Source: Actinomadura barringtoniae (GTDB lineage Bacteria; Actinomycetota; Actinomycetes; Streptosporangiales; Streptosporangiaceae). Taken from it: a DNA stretch of 64,000 nucleotides. The notes below the pieces were generated by a model. That model saw nothing but the letters and a program-made list of their open reading frames with translations. It was not told the DNA's origin and made no database searches. Made by a program: the position numbers and the translations under genes. The stretch spans positions 1 to 64,000 of the forward strand of contig NZ_JAGEOJ010000032.1 in NCBI RefSeq assembly GCF_017573505.1, in the 5' to 3' direction. The first letter of the stretch is position 1. Every line of letters begins with the position of its first letter. Positions 1 to 7,673 of the stretch are shown here, in pieces.

Positions 1-62
1 GGGGCGGGGGGGGGGGGGGGGGGGGGGGGGCGGGGGGGAGGGCGGGTGGGTGCGTGGGGGGG
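1..62. other. poly-G stretch at window edge
   Basis: The first 62 bases are almost only G, with an unbroken run of 25 G (positions 6-30) and scattered C, A and T. Nothing else in the window looks like this, and it gives way to normal coding sequence near position 63. It is best read as a low-quality contig end or sequencing artefact; a real G-quadruplex tract cannot be excluded from sequence alone. Confidence 0.6.
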
Positions 63-197
63 GACTCGGTTGTTGAGGTTCCCAAGGGGGAGAACGGGCG
101 GCCTGTGCCGCCTAAGGAGCAGTCTTTCGAAGAGGATGAGCTCTTCGAGCAGACGTTGTTCGATGACCATGAGTCGAACGCTGAGGAGCGGTCTTGA
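1..197 (+). CDS. truncated upstream gene, C-terminal tail only
   Basis: A frame open from the window edge reads through normal sequence from about position 63 and ends at TGA 195-197. The last 40 or so residues are polar and acidic (FEEDELFEQTLFDDHESN near the end). Its stop overlaps the TTG start of the next gene (TTGA, 194-197), with a GAGGAG ribosome site inside its last codons, which is typical of a translationally coupled operon. The part before position 63 is unreliable poly-G. No family can be named from this tail. Confidence 0.45.
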   Translation, partial: GGGGGGGGGAGGRAGGCVGGDSVVEVPKGENGRPVPPKEQSFEEDELFEQTLFDDHESNAEERS

Positions 198-631
198 GCC
201 GGGTGGCGGTTCACGCGGAGGTCGTGTCGGGGGCGCCTGCCAAGCGGGTGTTCGAGGTGCTGACCGATTGGCCGCGGCATGCGGAGTGGATGCCGTTCAC
301 CCGGGCCGAGGGCGGGCATGAGGTGGGCGCGACGCTGGAGGGGTGGACCGGGATCGGGCCGGTGGGGTTCACCGACACCATGGTCATCACGGAGTGGATT
401 CCGGGGCAGCGGGTGACCGTTGAGCACACCGGGAAGCTGGTGCGGGGCGACGCGTGGTTCGAGGTCACGCCGGTGGCGGACGGCTGCAAGATCTTGTGGG
501 TGGAACGCGTCGACCTGCCGCTGGGGGTGCTCGGGCGGGTCGGGTGGCTCGTCGCGGGGCCGGTGGTCCGGTTCTTCATGGGGCTCGGGCTTCGGAGACT
601 GTCAGAGGTGGCAGGTAGAACGGGCGCATGA
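194..631 (+). CDS. SRPBCC (polyketide cyclase/dehydrase-like) protein
   Basis: This 145-residue protein has the START/Bet v1-like (SRPBCC) pattern: an N-terminal strand followed by VFEVLTDWPRHAEWMP, central strands rich in aromatic residues and glycine, and a long hydrophobic C-terminal helix (about residues 112-135). Such proteins bind hydrophobic ligands in a deep cavity; the ligand cannot be told here. The TTG start was chosen because GAGGAG (183-188) sits 5 bases upstream and the start overlaps the previous stop. Its own stop overlaps the glycosylase ATG by 4 bases (628-631), so the genes are probably coupled. Confidence 0.8.
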   Translation: MSRVAVHAEVVSGAPAKRVFEVLTDWPRHAEWMPFTRAEGGHEVGATLEGWTGIGPVGFTDTMVITEWIPGQRVTVEHTGKLVRGDAWFEVTPVADGCKILWVERVDLPLGVLGRVGWLVAGPVVRFFMGLGLRRLSEVAGRTGA

Positions 632-1200
632 CCGCGGTAGTGGGTGAGGACGGGCTGGCGCGCTGTCCCTGGGGGTTGTCGGCACCGGATTATGTGGCTT
701 ACCACGATGAGGAGTGGGGCCGCCCGATCCGGGATGACCAGGGGCTTTACGAGCGGCTGTGTCTGGAGGCGTTCCAGTCGGGGCTGTCGTGGCTGACGAT
801 CCTGCGTAAGCGGGAGGGGTTCCGGGCGGCGTTCGCCGGGTTCGACATGGAGAAGGTCGCTTCTTTTGGTGAGGCGGATGTCGAACGGTTGCTGGGCGAC
901 GCGGCGATCGTGCGGAATCGGGCCAAGATCGAGGCGGCCATCAACAATGCGCGGGCCGCTTTGGAAGTGCCGGGTGGGCTGGCCGAGGTTGCTTGGAAGT
1001 ACGCCGATGCGGATTCTCCTGGGTACGCGGACATCGGGGATGTGCCGGCCACCACGGATGGGTCCAAGGCGCTGGCCAAGGAGCTGAAGCGGCACGGATT
1101 TCGGTTTGTGGGGCCCACTACCGCTTATGCGCTGATGCAGGCTTGTGGGCTGGTCGACGACCATCTGGTGGGTTGCTACCGGCGGGGCGCCTACCGCTGA
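628..1200 (+). CDS. tag: DNA-3-methyladenine glycosylase I
   Basis: This 190-residue protein matches the Tag family along its whole length and removes 3-methyladenine from alkylated DNA to start base-excision repair. Visible landmarks are CPWG (C13), AYHDEEWG (H26), the CLEAFQSGLSW segment with E47 at the place of E. coli catalytic Glu38, FVGPTT, and DDHLVGC near the C terminus. C13, H26 and the last H and C supply the zinc site of the family. The ATG overlaps the previous stop. The 3' end overlaps the convergent permease gene by 10 bases (1191-1200). Confidence 0.95.
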   Translation: MTAVVGEDGLARCPWGLSAPDYVAYHDEEWGRPIRDDQGLYERLCLEAFQSGLSWLTILRKREGFRAAFAGFDMEKVASFGEADVERLLGDAAIVRNRAKIEAAINNARAALEVPGGLAEVAWKYADADSPGYADIGDVPATTDGSKALAKELKRHGFRFVGPTTAYALMQACGLVDDHLVGCYRRGAYR

Positions 1201-3764
1201 GCTGCTTGGAGTACGGGGATCGCGGCGGCTCGGCGGGCGGGGAGTGCTGAGGTCGCCAGGGTCACGGCGGTGGCGGAGAGCGCGATGAGCGGGAACAGCC
1301 ACCAGGGTGGGTTGGGCTGCAAGAAGCTGCTGCCGCTCGCCACGTGCATGAGGTAGACGGTGGCGATCGAGGTGCCCACGCCCAGGAGCGTGCCCAGGAG
1401 GACGACCGTGGCGGCCTCCCAGCGGACGATGGAACGGATCTGGGTCGTGGTGGTGCCTACGGCTCCTAGGAGGCCGAACTCGCGGGTTCGTTCGGCGACG
1501 CTCATCGAGATGGTGGTCGCCATGCCGAACAGGGCGATCACCAGGGCCATCGCCAGGAAGCCGTAGATCACCTGGAGGCCGTTGGTCATCGCGCCCTTGG
1601 CGAGCTTGATGTAGGCGGAACGGTCGTAGACCTTGGCGCCCGGGATGGCGGACAGGGCCTGGTTGAGGGCTTGTGAGCTGCCGCCGCTGACGAGGACTGC
1701 CTGGGTCGCGGCGGAGCCGTCCAGGCGGTCCATGGTGGCGGGCGCTACCAGGGCCTGGTCGGCGAAGAGGTGGGACGGGTCGTGGTAGGCGGCGCGGACC
1801 TTGAGGGTCAGGCGGCCCTGGGTTGCACGAACGACGATGTTCTGGCCCGGCTTGATGTGCTGGGCGCGGAGAACGTTGGTCGTGAGGGCAATCTCGTTCT
1901 GGCGCAGGGGCGGGAGGTGTCCGCCCAGCTTGAGGAGCGCGGAGAGGCCGATCTGGTCCGCTCCGGTGATGGAGAGGTAGACGGGTTCGGGGTCCTCTTC
2001 GGGGGACGGACGGCGGGGAGGAGGTGAGACCAGTTTGGCTTCGGTCTGAGTGAGGGCCGTCGCGTGGGTGACTCCGGGTACGCGGGCCAGCTTGTCGGCG
2101 GTGTCGCGGGGGAGCGGCGTCTGCGTGCCCGCTGTCTTGCTCCCCACGGCGACGGCGTGGTCGGCCTTCATGACCTGGTGGCCGGTCTCGTCGAAGCGGG
2201 CCTGCGCGGACAGGACCATGAGGGCGGTGGACGCGGCCAGCGTCACGCCGAGCATGAGCGAGGACGCGGCGGACGAGACCCGGCGGGGGCTGCGGGTGAT
2301 GCTGGCGCGGGCCAGGCGTCCGGCCTCGCCGCTGAAGAGGACGCCGATGCGGCCGACCAGGCCGCCCAGCGGGCCCACGAAGAACGGGGCGAGCATCGCC
2401 AGCGAGCCGACGGCGACCATCGTGCCCATGAGGATCATGATCGCGGTGCCGACCGTACGGTCCGGGCCGGGCGGTTCCTCGTAGCGGATCGCGAAGACCG
2501 GGCCGTAGAAGATCCACGCGGTGGCGAAGACCGCGAGGGCGCCCAGGAGCCGGGGCCAGCGGCGGCCTCGGTCTTCGGAGGCCGAGTCGCGCAGCGCCTG
2601 CATCGGGGCGATCCGGGCGGCCTTGCGGGCGGCGCGCCACGCGGCGAGCTGCGTGACGAGGATGCCGCCGAGCGCGGGGGCCAGCAGCGGGATCCAGCCG
2701 AACTGGACCTCCCCGGCGGAGATGTCGAAGCCGTCCTTGGCGAACAGGTAGGTAAGGATCGAGGAGACCGGATAGCCGAGGGCCACGCCCGCGATGCCCG
2801 CGACCAGGCCGAGGGCCAGGGCCTCGAAGCGGATCAGCCGCTTGATCTGGCGCGGGGTGGCGCCGATGGCGCTGAGGAGCGCGAGCCTGCGGGTGCGCTG
2901 GCGGATGAGCGTGCCGAACGTGTTGGCGACGACGAAGATGCCGACGAAGACCGCCACGGCGGCGAGCATGCCGATCGAGCCGCCGATGGAGACCCCGGCG
3001 GACTGCACGTCGGCGGACTGCGCGTGCCGGACCGAGGCGGCGGTACGTACGGTCGCGCCGGGGACGGAACGGGCCAGGTCGGCGCGGAGACGGTCGGGCG
3101 CGACGGAGGACTTCACCCACACGCTCTGCCACGTGCCGGCGGGCAGCCCGGCGGCCTGCCGTACGGTCTCGGGCGCGCCGAGGATCAGGTCGCCCGCCGC
3201 GACCGCGCTGTGGCCCTGCACGGTGACGACGCCGACGATCTTCATCGTGGTCGTCTGGCGAGGAAGGAGAAGGCGCAGGTCGGAGCCCACGTGGAGGTGA
3301 CCGGCGCGGGTGAGGTGGCGTACGACCGCCACCTCGTTCGGCGCGGCGGGCGCGCGGCCGGACTCCAGCCTGTACGGGTTGAGCCGCGCGTCGGCGACCC
3401 ACGGGCGCAGCAGCGTACGGGCCCCGGCGGGCGGCGAGATCGCCTTGCCGTTCGACCCGGCGGCCGTCACCGGCACCATCGCGTCACCGGCCGCCGCAGC
3501 GACCCCCGGGCGGCCGGTCACCTGGTCGAGCCGGACCCGCCCGTCCGGCGCGGCGTAAACGTCGTCAGGGTCGGTCTCGCCGCCCTGCACCAGCACGTCC
3601 GCGCGGTGATACTCGCTGGCGTCGCTGCCGGACACGGCCGACTGCGCCCGCATCGCGAACTGCAGCGACCCCGACATCAACCCGACCGACAACAGGGCCG
3701 CGACCATGGTGGCGACCAGCCGGGGCCACTCCCCGGCGAACGAACGGCGCGCGATGAGCCACAT
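1191..3764 (-). CDS. ABC transporter permease, two FtsX domains
   Basis: The product is 857 residues with an N-terminal membrane segment (about 15-35), a large extracytoplasmic domain, then two FtsX modules, each with membrane helices and a motif of the type RTRRLALLSAIGATPRQI (first copy) and RTREFGLLGAVGTTTTQI (second copy). This is the MacB/LolCE-like permease family, mechanotransmission exporters for peptides or lipoproteins. The ATG at 3764 (MWLIARRSFAGEW) is chosen because longer in-frame extensions run antisense into the ATPase gene. It lies 5 bases after the ATPase stop, so the two form one operon. The substrate is unknown. Confidence 0.9.
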   Translation of the reverse strand: MWLIARRSFAGEWPRLVATMVAALLSVGLMSGSLQFAMRAQSAVSGSDASEYHRADVLVQGGETDPDDVYAAPDGRVRLDQVTGRPGVAAAAGDAMVPVTAAGSNGKAISPPAGARTLLRPWVADARLNPYRLESGRAPAAPNEVAVVRHLTRAGHLHVGSDLRLLLPRQTTTMKIVGVVTVQGHSAVAAGDLILGAPETVRQAAGLPAGTWQSVWVKSSVAPDRLRADLARSVPGATVRTAASVRHAQSADVQSAGVSIGGSIGMLAAVAVFVGIFVVANTFGTLIRQRTRRLALLSAIGATPRQIKRLIRFEALALGLVAGIAGVALGYPVSSILTYLFAKDGFDISAGEVQFGWIPLLAPALGGILVTQLAAWRAARKAARIAPMQALRDSASEDRGRRWPRLLGALAVFATAWIFYGPVFAIRYEEPPGPDRTVGTAIMILMGTMVAVGSLAMLAPFFVGPLGGLVGRIGVLFSGEAGRLARASITRSPRRVSSAASSLMLGVTLAASTALMVLSAQARFDETGHQVMKADHAVAVGSKTAGTQTPLPRDTADKLARVPGVTHATALTQTEAKLVSPPPRRPSPEEDPEPVYLSITGADQIGLSALLKLGGHLPPLRQNEIALTTNVLRAQHIKPGQNIVVRATQGRLTLKVRAAYHDPSHLFADQALVAPATMDRLDGSAATQAVLVSGGSSQALNQALSAIPGAKVYDRSAYIKLAKGAMTNGLQVIYGFLAMALVIALFGMATTISMSVAERTREFGLLGAVGTTTTQIRSIVRWEAATVVLLGTLLGVGTSIATVYLMHVASGSSFLQPNPPWWLFPLIALSATAVTLATSALPARRAAAIPVLQAAQR

Positions 3765-3769
3765 CTCGT

Positions 3770-4642
3770 TCAGCCCTCCAGCCGGCGCATGCGCGCGTGT
3801 ACGGCGTCGATCGACGGGGAGAGCAGCTCGTCCACGATCCGGCCGTCCGCCAGGAACAGCACCCGGTCGGCGTACGAGGCGGCACGCGGGTCGTGCGTCA
3901 CCATGATCACGGTCTGCCGGTAGGCGTCCACGGCGGACCGCAGAAAGCCCAGCACCTCGGTGCCCGACCGCGAGTCCAGGTTGCCGGTCGGCTCGTCCGC
4001 GAACAGCACCTCGGGCCGGGTGAGCAGCGCACGCGCCACCGCGACCCGCTGCTGCTGCCCGCCCGACATCTCCGCCGGCCGGTGCCCGAGCCGGTCGCGC
4101 AGCCCCAGCGCGTTCACGATCGTGTCGAACCACTCGCGGTCCGCACGCCGCGCCGCCAGCCGTCCGGTGAGCCGGATGTTCTCCTCGGCGGTCAGCATCG
4201 GCAGCAGATTGAACGACTGGAAGACGAAGCCGAGCCGGTCGCGGCGCAGCTTGGTCAGCCGCGTGCGCGACAGCCCGGTGATGTCCACGCCCCCGATCAG
4301 CACCTCGCCGGACGTGACCCCGTCCAGCCCCGCCAGGCAGTGCAGGAACGTCGACTTGCCCGACCCCGACGGCCCCATGATCGCCGTGAACTGGCCCCGC
4401 GCGAACGCCGCCGACACCCCCCGCAACGCGGTCACAGCCCCATCGCCCGACCCGTACGACTTGACCAGGTTGTGCGCGACCGCAACGAACTCGCCCCCAG
4501 GCATACCGGACGCGCCTGCCGCACCAGTTGCGTTGGGTGCGCCGAGGGTGCTGAGCATTGGGGGTGTGCCGGGGGTGTTGGGCTGGCCCTGTGGGGTGGG
4601 CGTGCCGGGGGAGGTGCGGGGAGCGGCGGGTGTCTTAGCCAT
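3770..4642 (-). CDS. ABC transporter ATP-binding protein (MacB/LolD type)
   Basis: The ATPase has Walker A GPSGSGKST, Q-loop FQSFNLLP, signature MSGGQQQRVAVARAL, Walker B VLFADEPTGNLDS and the switch histidine in MVTHD. It pairs with the FtsX permease directly downstream. About 45 N-terminal residues are low-complexity (Gly/Pro/Thr/Ala), so the start is uncertain: ATG 4642 is used here, ATG 4678 would add 12 residues, and ATG 4504 would begin close to the conserved domain. The nearby LuxR fragment suggests a two-component system once sat beside this exporter, as is common in actinobacteria. Confidence 0.9.
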   Translation of the reverse strand: MAKTPAAPRTSPGTPTPQGQPNTPGTPPMLSTLGAPNATGAAGASGMPGGEFVAVAHNLVKSYGSGDGAVTALRGVSAAFARGQFTAIMGPSGSGKSTFLHCLAGLDGVTSGEVLIGGVDITGLSRTRLTKLRRDRLGFVFQSFNLLPMLTAEENIRLTGRLAARRADREWFDTIVNALGLRDRLGHRPAEMSGGQQQRVAVARALLTRPEVLFADEPTGNLDSRSGTEVLGFLRSAVDAYRQTVIMVTHDPRAASYADRVLFLADGRIVDELLSPSIDAVHARMRRLEG

Positions 4643-4860
4643 GCCCTCAAGCCAACCCGGCGGCGGCGCCGGGCACATTGGCGTGATCCGGAGATCCTTT
4701 GCGGGGGACAGCCCTACCTACGGCGGGGTGGAACGCCGGGGTATGGCTGGCCCTACCCCGAAGTCGGCGAACAGGCCTACTGATCTTCGAGGTCCGTCCC
4801 GGTTGCCTTGAATGCATGAAATGCGCAGCTCAGGAGCCTCTTCTTTACGGCGGATCGGCC

Positions 4861-4986
4861 GCCTTCGCCGGGGTGACCGCCGCGGTGACCAAGCACGTCG
4901 GCTCGATCCTGGCCAAGCTCGACCTGCCGCCCGCCCCCGACGATCACCGTCGCGTCCGCGCCGTTCTCACCTACCTCCGCGGCTAG
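4861..4986 (+). pseudogene. remnant of a LuxR/NarL response regulator C-terminus
   Basis: The frame ending at TAG 4984-4986 encodes VTKHVGSILAKLDL followed by PPAPDDHRRVRAVLTYLR, which is the end of the LuxR-type helix-turn-helix of NarL/FixJ response regulators (typical form: KHIGSIFAKLGL, DDHRRVLAVLAYL). The receiver domain and the first HTH helices are missing; the upstream in-frame sequence (from 4699) does not resemble them. This looks like a 5'-deleted gene beside the exporter operon that such regulators often control. An unrelated short gene is less likely given the match. Confidence 0.65.
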
Positions 4987-5131
4987 GGACGGAGTGGCTG
5001 GCCGCGGAGGTAGGCGGAGCGGGGTGTTGCGCGGGCGGCCCCGCGACTCGTGGAAAAGACGCGGGGCCGGCCGCACCGGCGGGGCGGCTCACGCCGCCGT
5101 GTGGGCCGCTCCGCCGGGGTCTGGTGCGCGG

Positions 5132-6439
5132 TCAATCGGGCGGGTCGATGATGGGGGCGGGGTAGCCCAGGTCGCGGCGCAGGCCCGCCGGGAGTTTCCA
5201 CGGGGTGTGGATGAACGACGGGCTCACCGGCTCCAGTTCGGGGACGTATTCGCGCACGTAGTCGCCCTTCGGGTCGAAGCGCGAGGCCTGGCGGAGCGGG
5301 TTCATCACGCGGTTCGGGCGGGTGTCGTTGCCCGTGCCCGCGATCCACTGCCAGTTGCCCGCGTTGTTCGGCACGTCGCCGTCGGCGAGCAGGGAGGCGA
5401 AGTGCCGCAGGCCGTGCCGCCAGTCGATGTGCAGGTTGCGGGTGAGGAACGAGGCGGTGATCATGCGGGCGCGGTTGTGCATGAAGCCCTCGCGGAGCAG
5501 CTGGCGCATGCCGGCGTCCACGATCGGGTAGCCGGTCCGCCCCTGCCGCCAGGCCTCCAGCGCGTCCTCGTCGTCGTGCCAGCGCGCGTCGTCGCGCGGC
5601 CGGTAGTCGTCGCGGTTGATGCGGGGGAACGCGGCGGTGACCTGGTGGTGGAAGTCGCGCCAGGCGAGCTGCCGTGCGAACCCGAAGCCGCCCTCACGCC
5701 CGCGCGCGGCCGTCGCGAGCTCCAAAGGTGAGACGCAGCCGAAGCGCAGGTACGGGCTGAGCCGCGAGGTCCGGTCGCCGGGCAGGTCGTCGTGCCCGTC
5801 CTCGTATTCGGCGAGGTGGTCCCGCAGCCAGGCGCGCACCCGTTCACGGCCCGCGCCCTCGCCGCCCGGCATCAGGTCGGGTGACACGCCCGCGACGTCG
5901 AACGTGGCGAGATCGATCCCCGGTTCCAGCCCCGAAGGCACCCGTACTGCCTCCGGGGCTGGAAGCACCGGCCGCCAGCGGAGCCCGCTCCACGCCCGGA
6001 AGTAGGGCGTGAAGACCTTGTAGTGGTCGCCCGACACCGGGGTGACCGCACCCGGCGGAACGACGGTCACGCCAGGGTGGACCGCGACCGCGATCTCCCG
6101 TTCGAGCCGCTCCCGGCGCCGCCTCGCGTACTCGCTGACGTCGTCGCTCAGGTGAACGCGCCCTGCGTCGTGGTGACGCGCCAGGGCCAGCGTCTCGGCC
6201 ACCGGGTCACCGCGCCGCACCACGAGCTCGGCGCCGCGCTCGTGCAGCGATTTGCGCAGGTCGTCCAGGCCGTCCAGGAGGAAGCGGACCCGGTTGGGCG
6301 CCCCGGCCGGGCTCGCCAGGAGCGCGTCGTCCAGCACGAACAGCGGCACGACGTTCTCGGCGTCCTCACAGGCCGCGTGCAGCGCCGGATGGTCATGGAC
6401 CCGCAGGTCGCGGGTGAAGAGCAGGATCGTGGTCTTCAT
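5132..6439 (-). CDS. phr: deoxyribodipyrimidine photolyase
   Basis: The 435-residue protein has the photolyase N-terminal alpha/beta domain (LLFTRDLRVHDHPAL) and the C-terminal FAD-binding helical domain, with RFGCVSP, RQLAWRDFHH, GYPIVDAGMRQL, FMHNRARM, NWQWIAGTGNDTRPNR and FDPKGDYVREYVPEL. It repairs UV-induced cyclobutane dimers using light and FAD. The ATG at 6439 opens the conserved domain; in-frame upstream sequence is low-complexity. It is divergent from the LitR-like regulator across a 190-base gap containing three direct repeats, and phr is an established LitS target in Streptomyces coelicolor, so light control is likely. Confidence 0.95.
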   Translation of the reverse strand: MKTTILLFTRDLRVHDHPALHAACEDAENVVPLFVLDDALLASPAGAPNRVRFLLDGLDDLRKSLHERGAELVVRRGDPVAETLALARHHDAGRVHLSDDVSEYARRRRERLEREIAVAVHPGVTVVPPGAVTPVSGDHYKVFTPYFRAWSGLRWRPVLPAPEAVRVPSGLEPGIDLATFDVAGVSPDLMPGGEGAGRERVRAWLRDHLAEYEDGHDDLPGDRTSRLSPYLRFGCVSPLELATAARGREGGFGFARQLAWRDFHHQVTAAFPRINRDDYRPRDDARWHDDEDALEAWRQGRTGYPIVDAGMRQLLREGFMHNRARMITASFLTRNLHIDWRHGLRHFASLLADGDVPNNAGNWQWIAGTGNDTRPNRVMNPLRQASRFDPKGDYVREYVPELEPVSPSFIHTPWKLPAGLRRDLGYPAPIIDPPD

Positions 6440-6471
6440 CACCCTGTGGTTCGTGGCACGGCCCGGCCACG

Positions 6472-6528
6472 GTTGCACGGAAACCGTCGCCAGTTGCGCG
6501 GAGACCCGCCGTCGGCTGCGCGGGGACC
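6472..6528. promoter_or_regulatory. three 14-bp direct repeats between phr and litR
   Basis: Between the divergent photolyase and MerR-B12 genes, the motif G(T/C)TGC(A/G)CGG(A/G)(A/G)ACC occurs at 6472-6485, 6493-6506 and 6515-6528, spaced 21 and 22 bases, which puts them on one helix face. They sit 33 to 89 bases upstream of the photolyase start. Such spacing fits operator iterons or overlapping promoter elements for the light regulator or its sigma factor. The assignment is inference. Confidence 0.5.
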
Positions 6529-6631
6529 TGCGGGCGGGACCCGGCGGAGATTGCAACCGCGCGGCGATCTCGCGCCGAATTCCCTGACGGGGGCCTAATC
6601 TGGCCCACGTTCACAAGACGGGTGGGACGCG

Positions 6632-7567
6632 ATGGACGGCGGGGTGGGGCTCAGTGTCGGCGCGGTGGCGCGCCGGCTGGGCGTCGCGCCCTCGACGCTG
6701 CGCACCTGGGGACGCCGGTACGGGATAGGCCCGAGCCGCCACAGCGCGGGCGGCCACCGACGCTACGACACGACCGACGTCGCCCGCCTCCAGCTCATGA
6801 ACCAGCTGATCCTGGACGGCACGCCACCCGAGGAGGCCGCCCGCAAAGCCCTGGCGGCCGCCCCCGAGGATCTCCCGGCCCAGCCACCACCGCAGCAGCC
6901 CGAGCCGCGCCCGGCCTGGGGATCGGGCGGTCAGCGCCTGGCCGTCACCGAGTCGACCCCGGCCACCCGTGCGCTCGCACGCGCCGCGATGGGAATGGAC
7001 GCGGTGACCATGCAACGGCTGATCGACGAGGCGCTGCGCCGGGACGGGGTCGTTCAGGCCTGGCAGGAGCTGTTCGCGCCCGTCCTGATCGGGATCGGCG
7101 AGCGGCACGCGGAGACCGGCGCGATCGTCGAGATCGAGCATCTGCTCTCCGGGACGCTGCTGAGCGCGCTGGCCAGGGAGGTCGCCACCGCCGGGCCGCC
7201 GATCACCGCGCGCCCGGTCGTGCTGGCGTGCGCGGCCGAGGAGCAGCACAGCCTGCCGGTCTACGCGCTGGCCGCGTCGCTGGCGGCGGAACGGATCGCC
7301 GTGCGGGTCCTGGGCGCCCGGATGCCGTACGAGGCGCTCGCGGCGGCCATCCGGCACCTCGGCCCGGCCGCGGTGTTCGTCTGGTCACAGACGCCCGATA
7401 CCGGCGATCCGGCGCCGCTGGCCGGGCTGCCCGGCGGCCGTCCCCGTGTACGCCTGCTGGCGGGCGGGCCCGGCTGGGCGGACGACCGGCTGCCCGAACG
7501 CGTCCACCGCGTGGGAACGCTTCCCGAGGCGATCGCCGAGGTCCACGCCGCCTACGGCCACGCCTGA
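6632..7567 (+). CDS. litR: MerR-type regulator with B12-binding domain (LitR/CarH-like)
   Basis: The 311-residue protein has an N-terminal MerR helix-turn-helix (SVGAVARRLGVAPSTLRTWG, GGHRRYD; residues 7-50), a four-helix cap (about 105-185) and a cobalamin-binding Rossmann domain (about 195-305). In CarH/LitR photoreceptors adenosylcobalamin sits under a cap carrying Wx9EH and is held by a lower axial histidine. Here E169-H170 and a likely axial H206 (EEQHSLP) are present, but the tryptophan is replaced by H159. The family represses light-induced genes in the dark. Position between phr and an ECF sigma gene matches Streptomyces litSR logic. Confidence 0.75.
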   Translation: MDGGVGLSVGAVARRLGVAPSTLRTWGRRYGIGPSRHSAGGHRRYDTTDVARLQLMNQLILDGTPPEEAARKALAAAPEDLPAQPPPQQPEPRPAWGSGGQRLAVTESTPATRALARAAMGMDAVTMQRLIDEALRRDGVVQAWQELFAPVLIGIGERHAETGAIVEIEHLLSGTLLSALAREVATAGPPITARPVVLACAAEEQHSLPVYALAASLAAERIAVRVLGARMPYEALAAAIRHLGPAAVFVWSQTPDTGDPAPLAGLPGGRPRVRLLAGGPGWADDRLPERVHRVGTLPEAIAEVHAAYGHA

Positions 7568-7605
7568 TCTGCCCTTTCTTTACCTCTCGGATCGCCCTCC
7601 TCCGG

Positions 7606-7647
7606 TTGCGCACGATCTTCAAAGCGACTATGAACAAGTTTTGAAGA
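7606..7647 (+). promoter_or_regulatory. putative litS promoter with overlapping inverted repeat
   Basis: A -35-like TTGCGC (7606-7611) and a -10-like TATGAA (7629-7634) are 17 bases apart. An inverted repeat TCTTCAAA (7616-7623) and TTTGAAGA (7640-7647), perfect over 8 bases with a 16-base spacer, overlaps the promoter spacer and the expected start point. A repressor bound there would block transcription, which fits dark repression of the sigma gene by the upstream MerR-B12 protein. Inferred from sequence only. Confidence 0.45.
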
Positions 7648-7673
7648 GGTTTTCTGCGATGGAGGGAGCGGCC

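Noticed and set aside
1..62. Functional G-quadruplex promoter element
   Set aside because: Position at the exact sequence edge and loss of coding sense point to an artefact.
211..3402. A 1063-codon frame antisense to the tag gene and in a second minus frame across the permease
   Set aside because: It is Arg/Pro/Gly-rich shadow translation typical of high-GC DNA; the FtsX permease and Tag frames carry clear family motifs.
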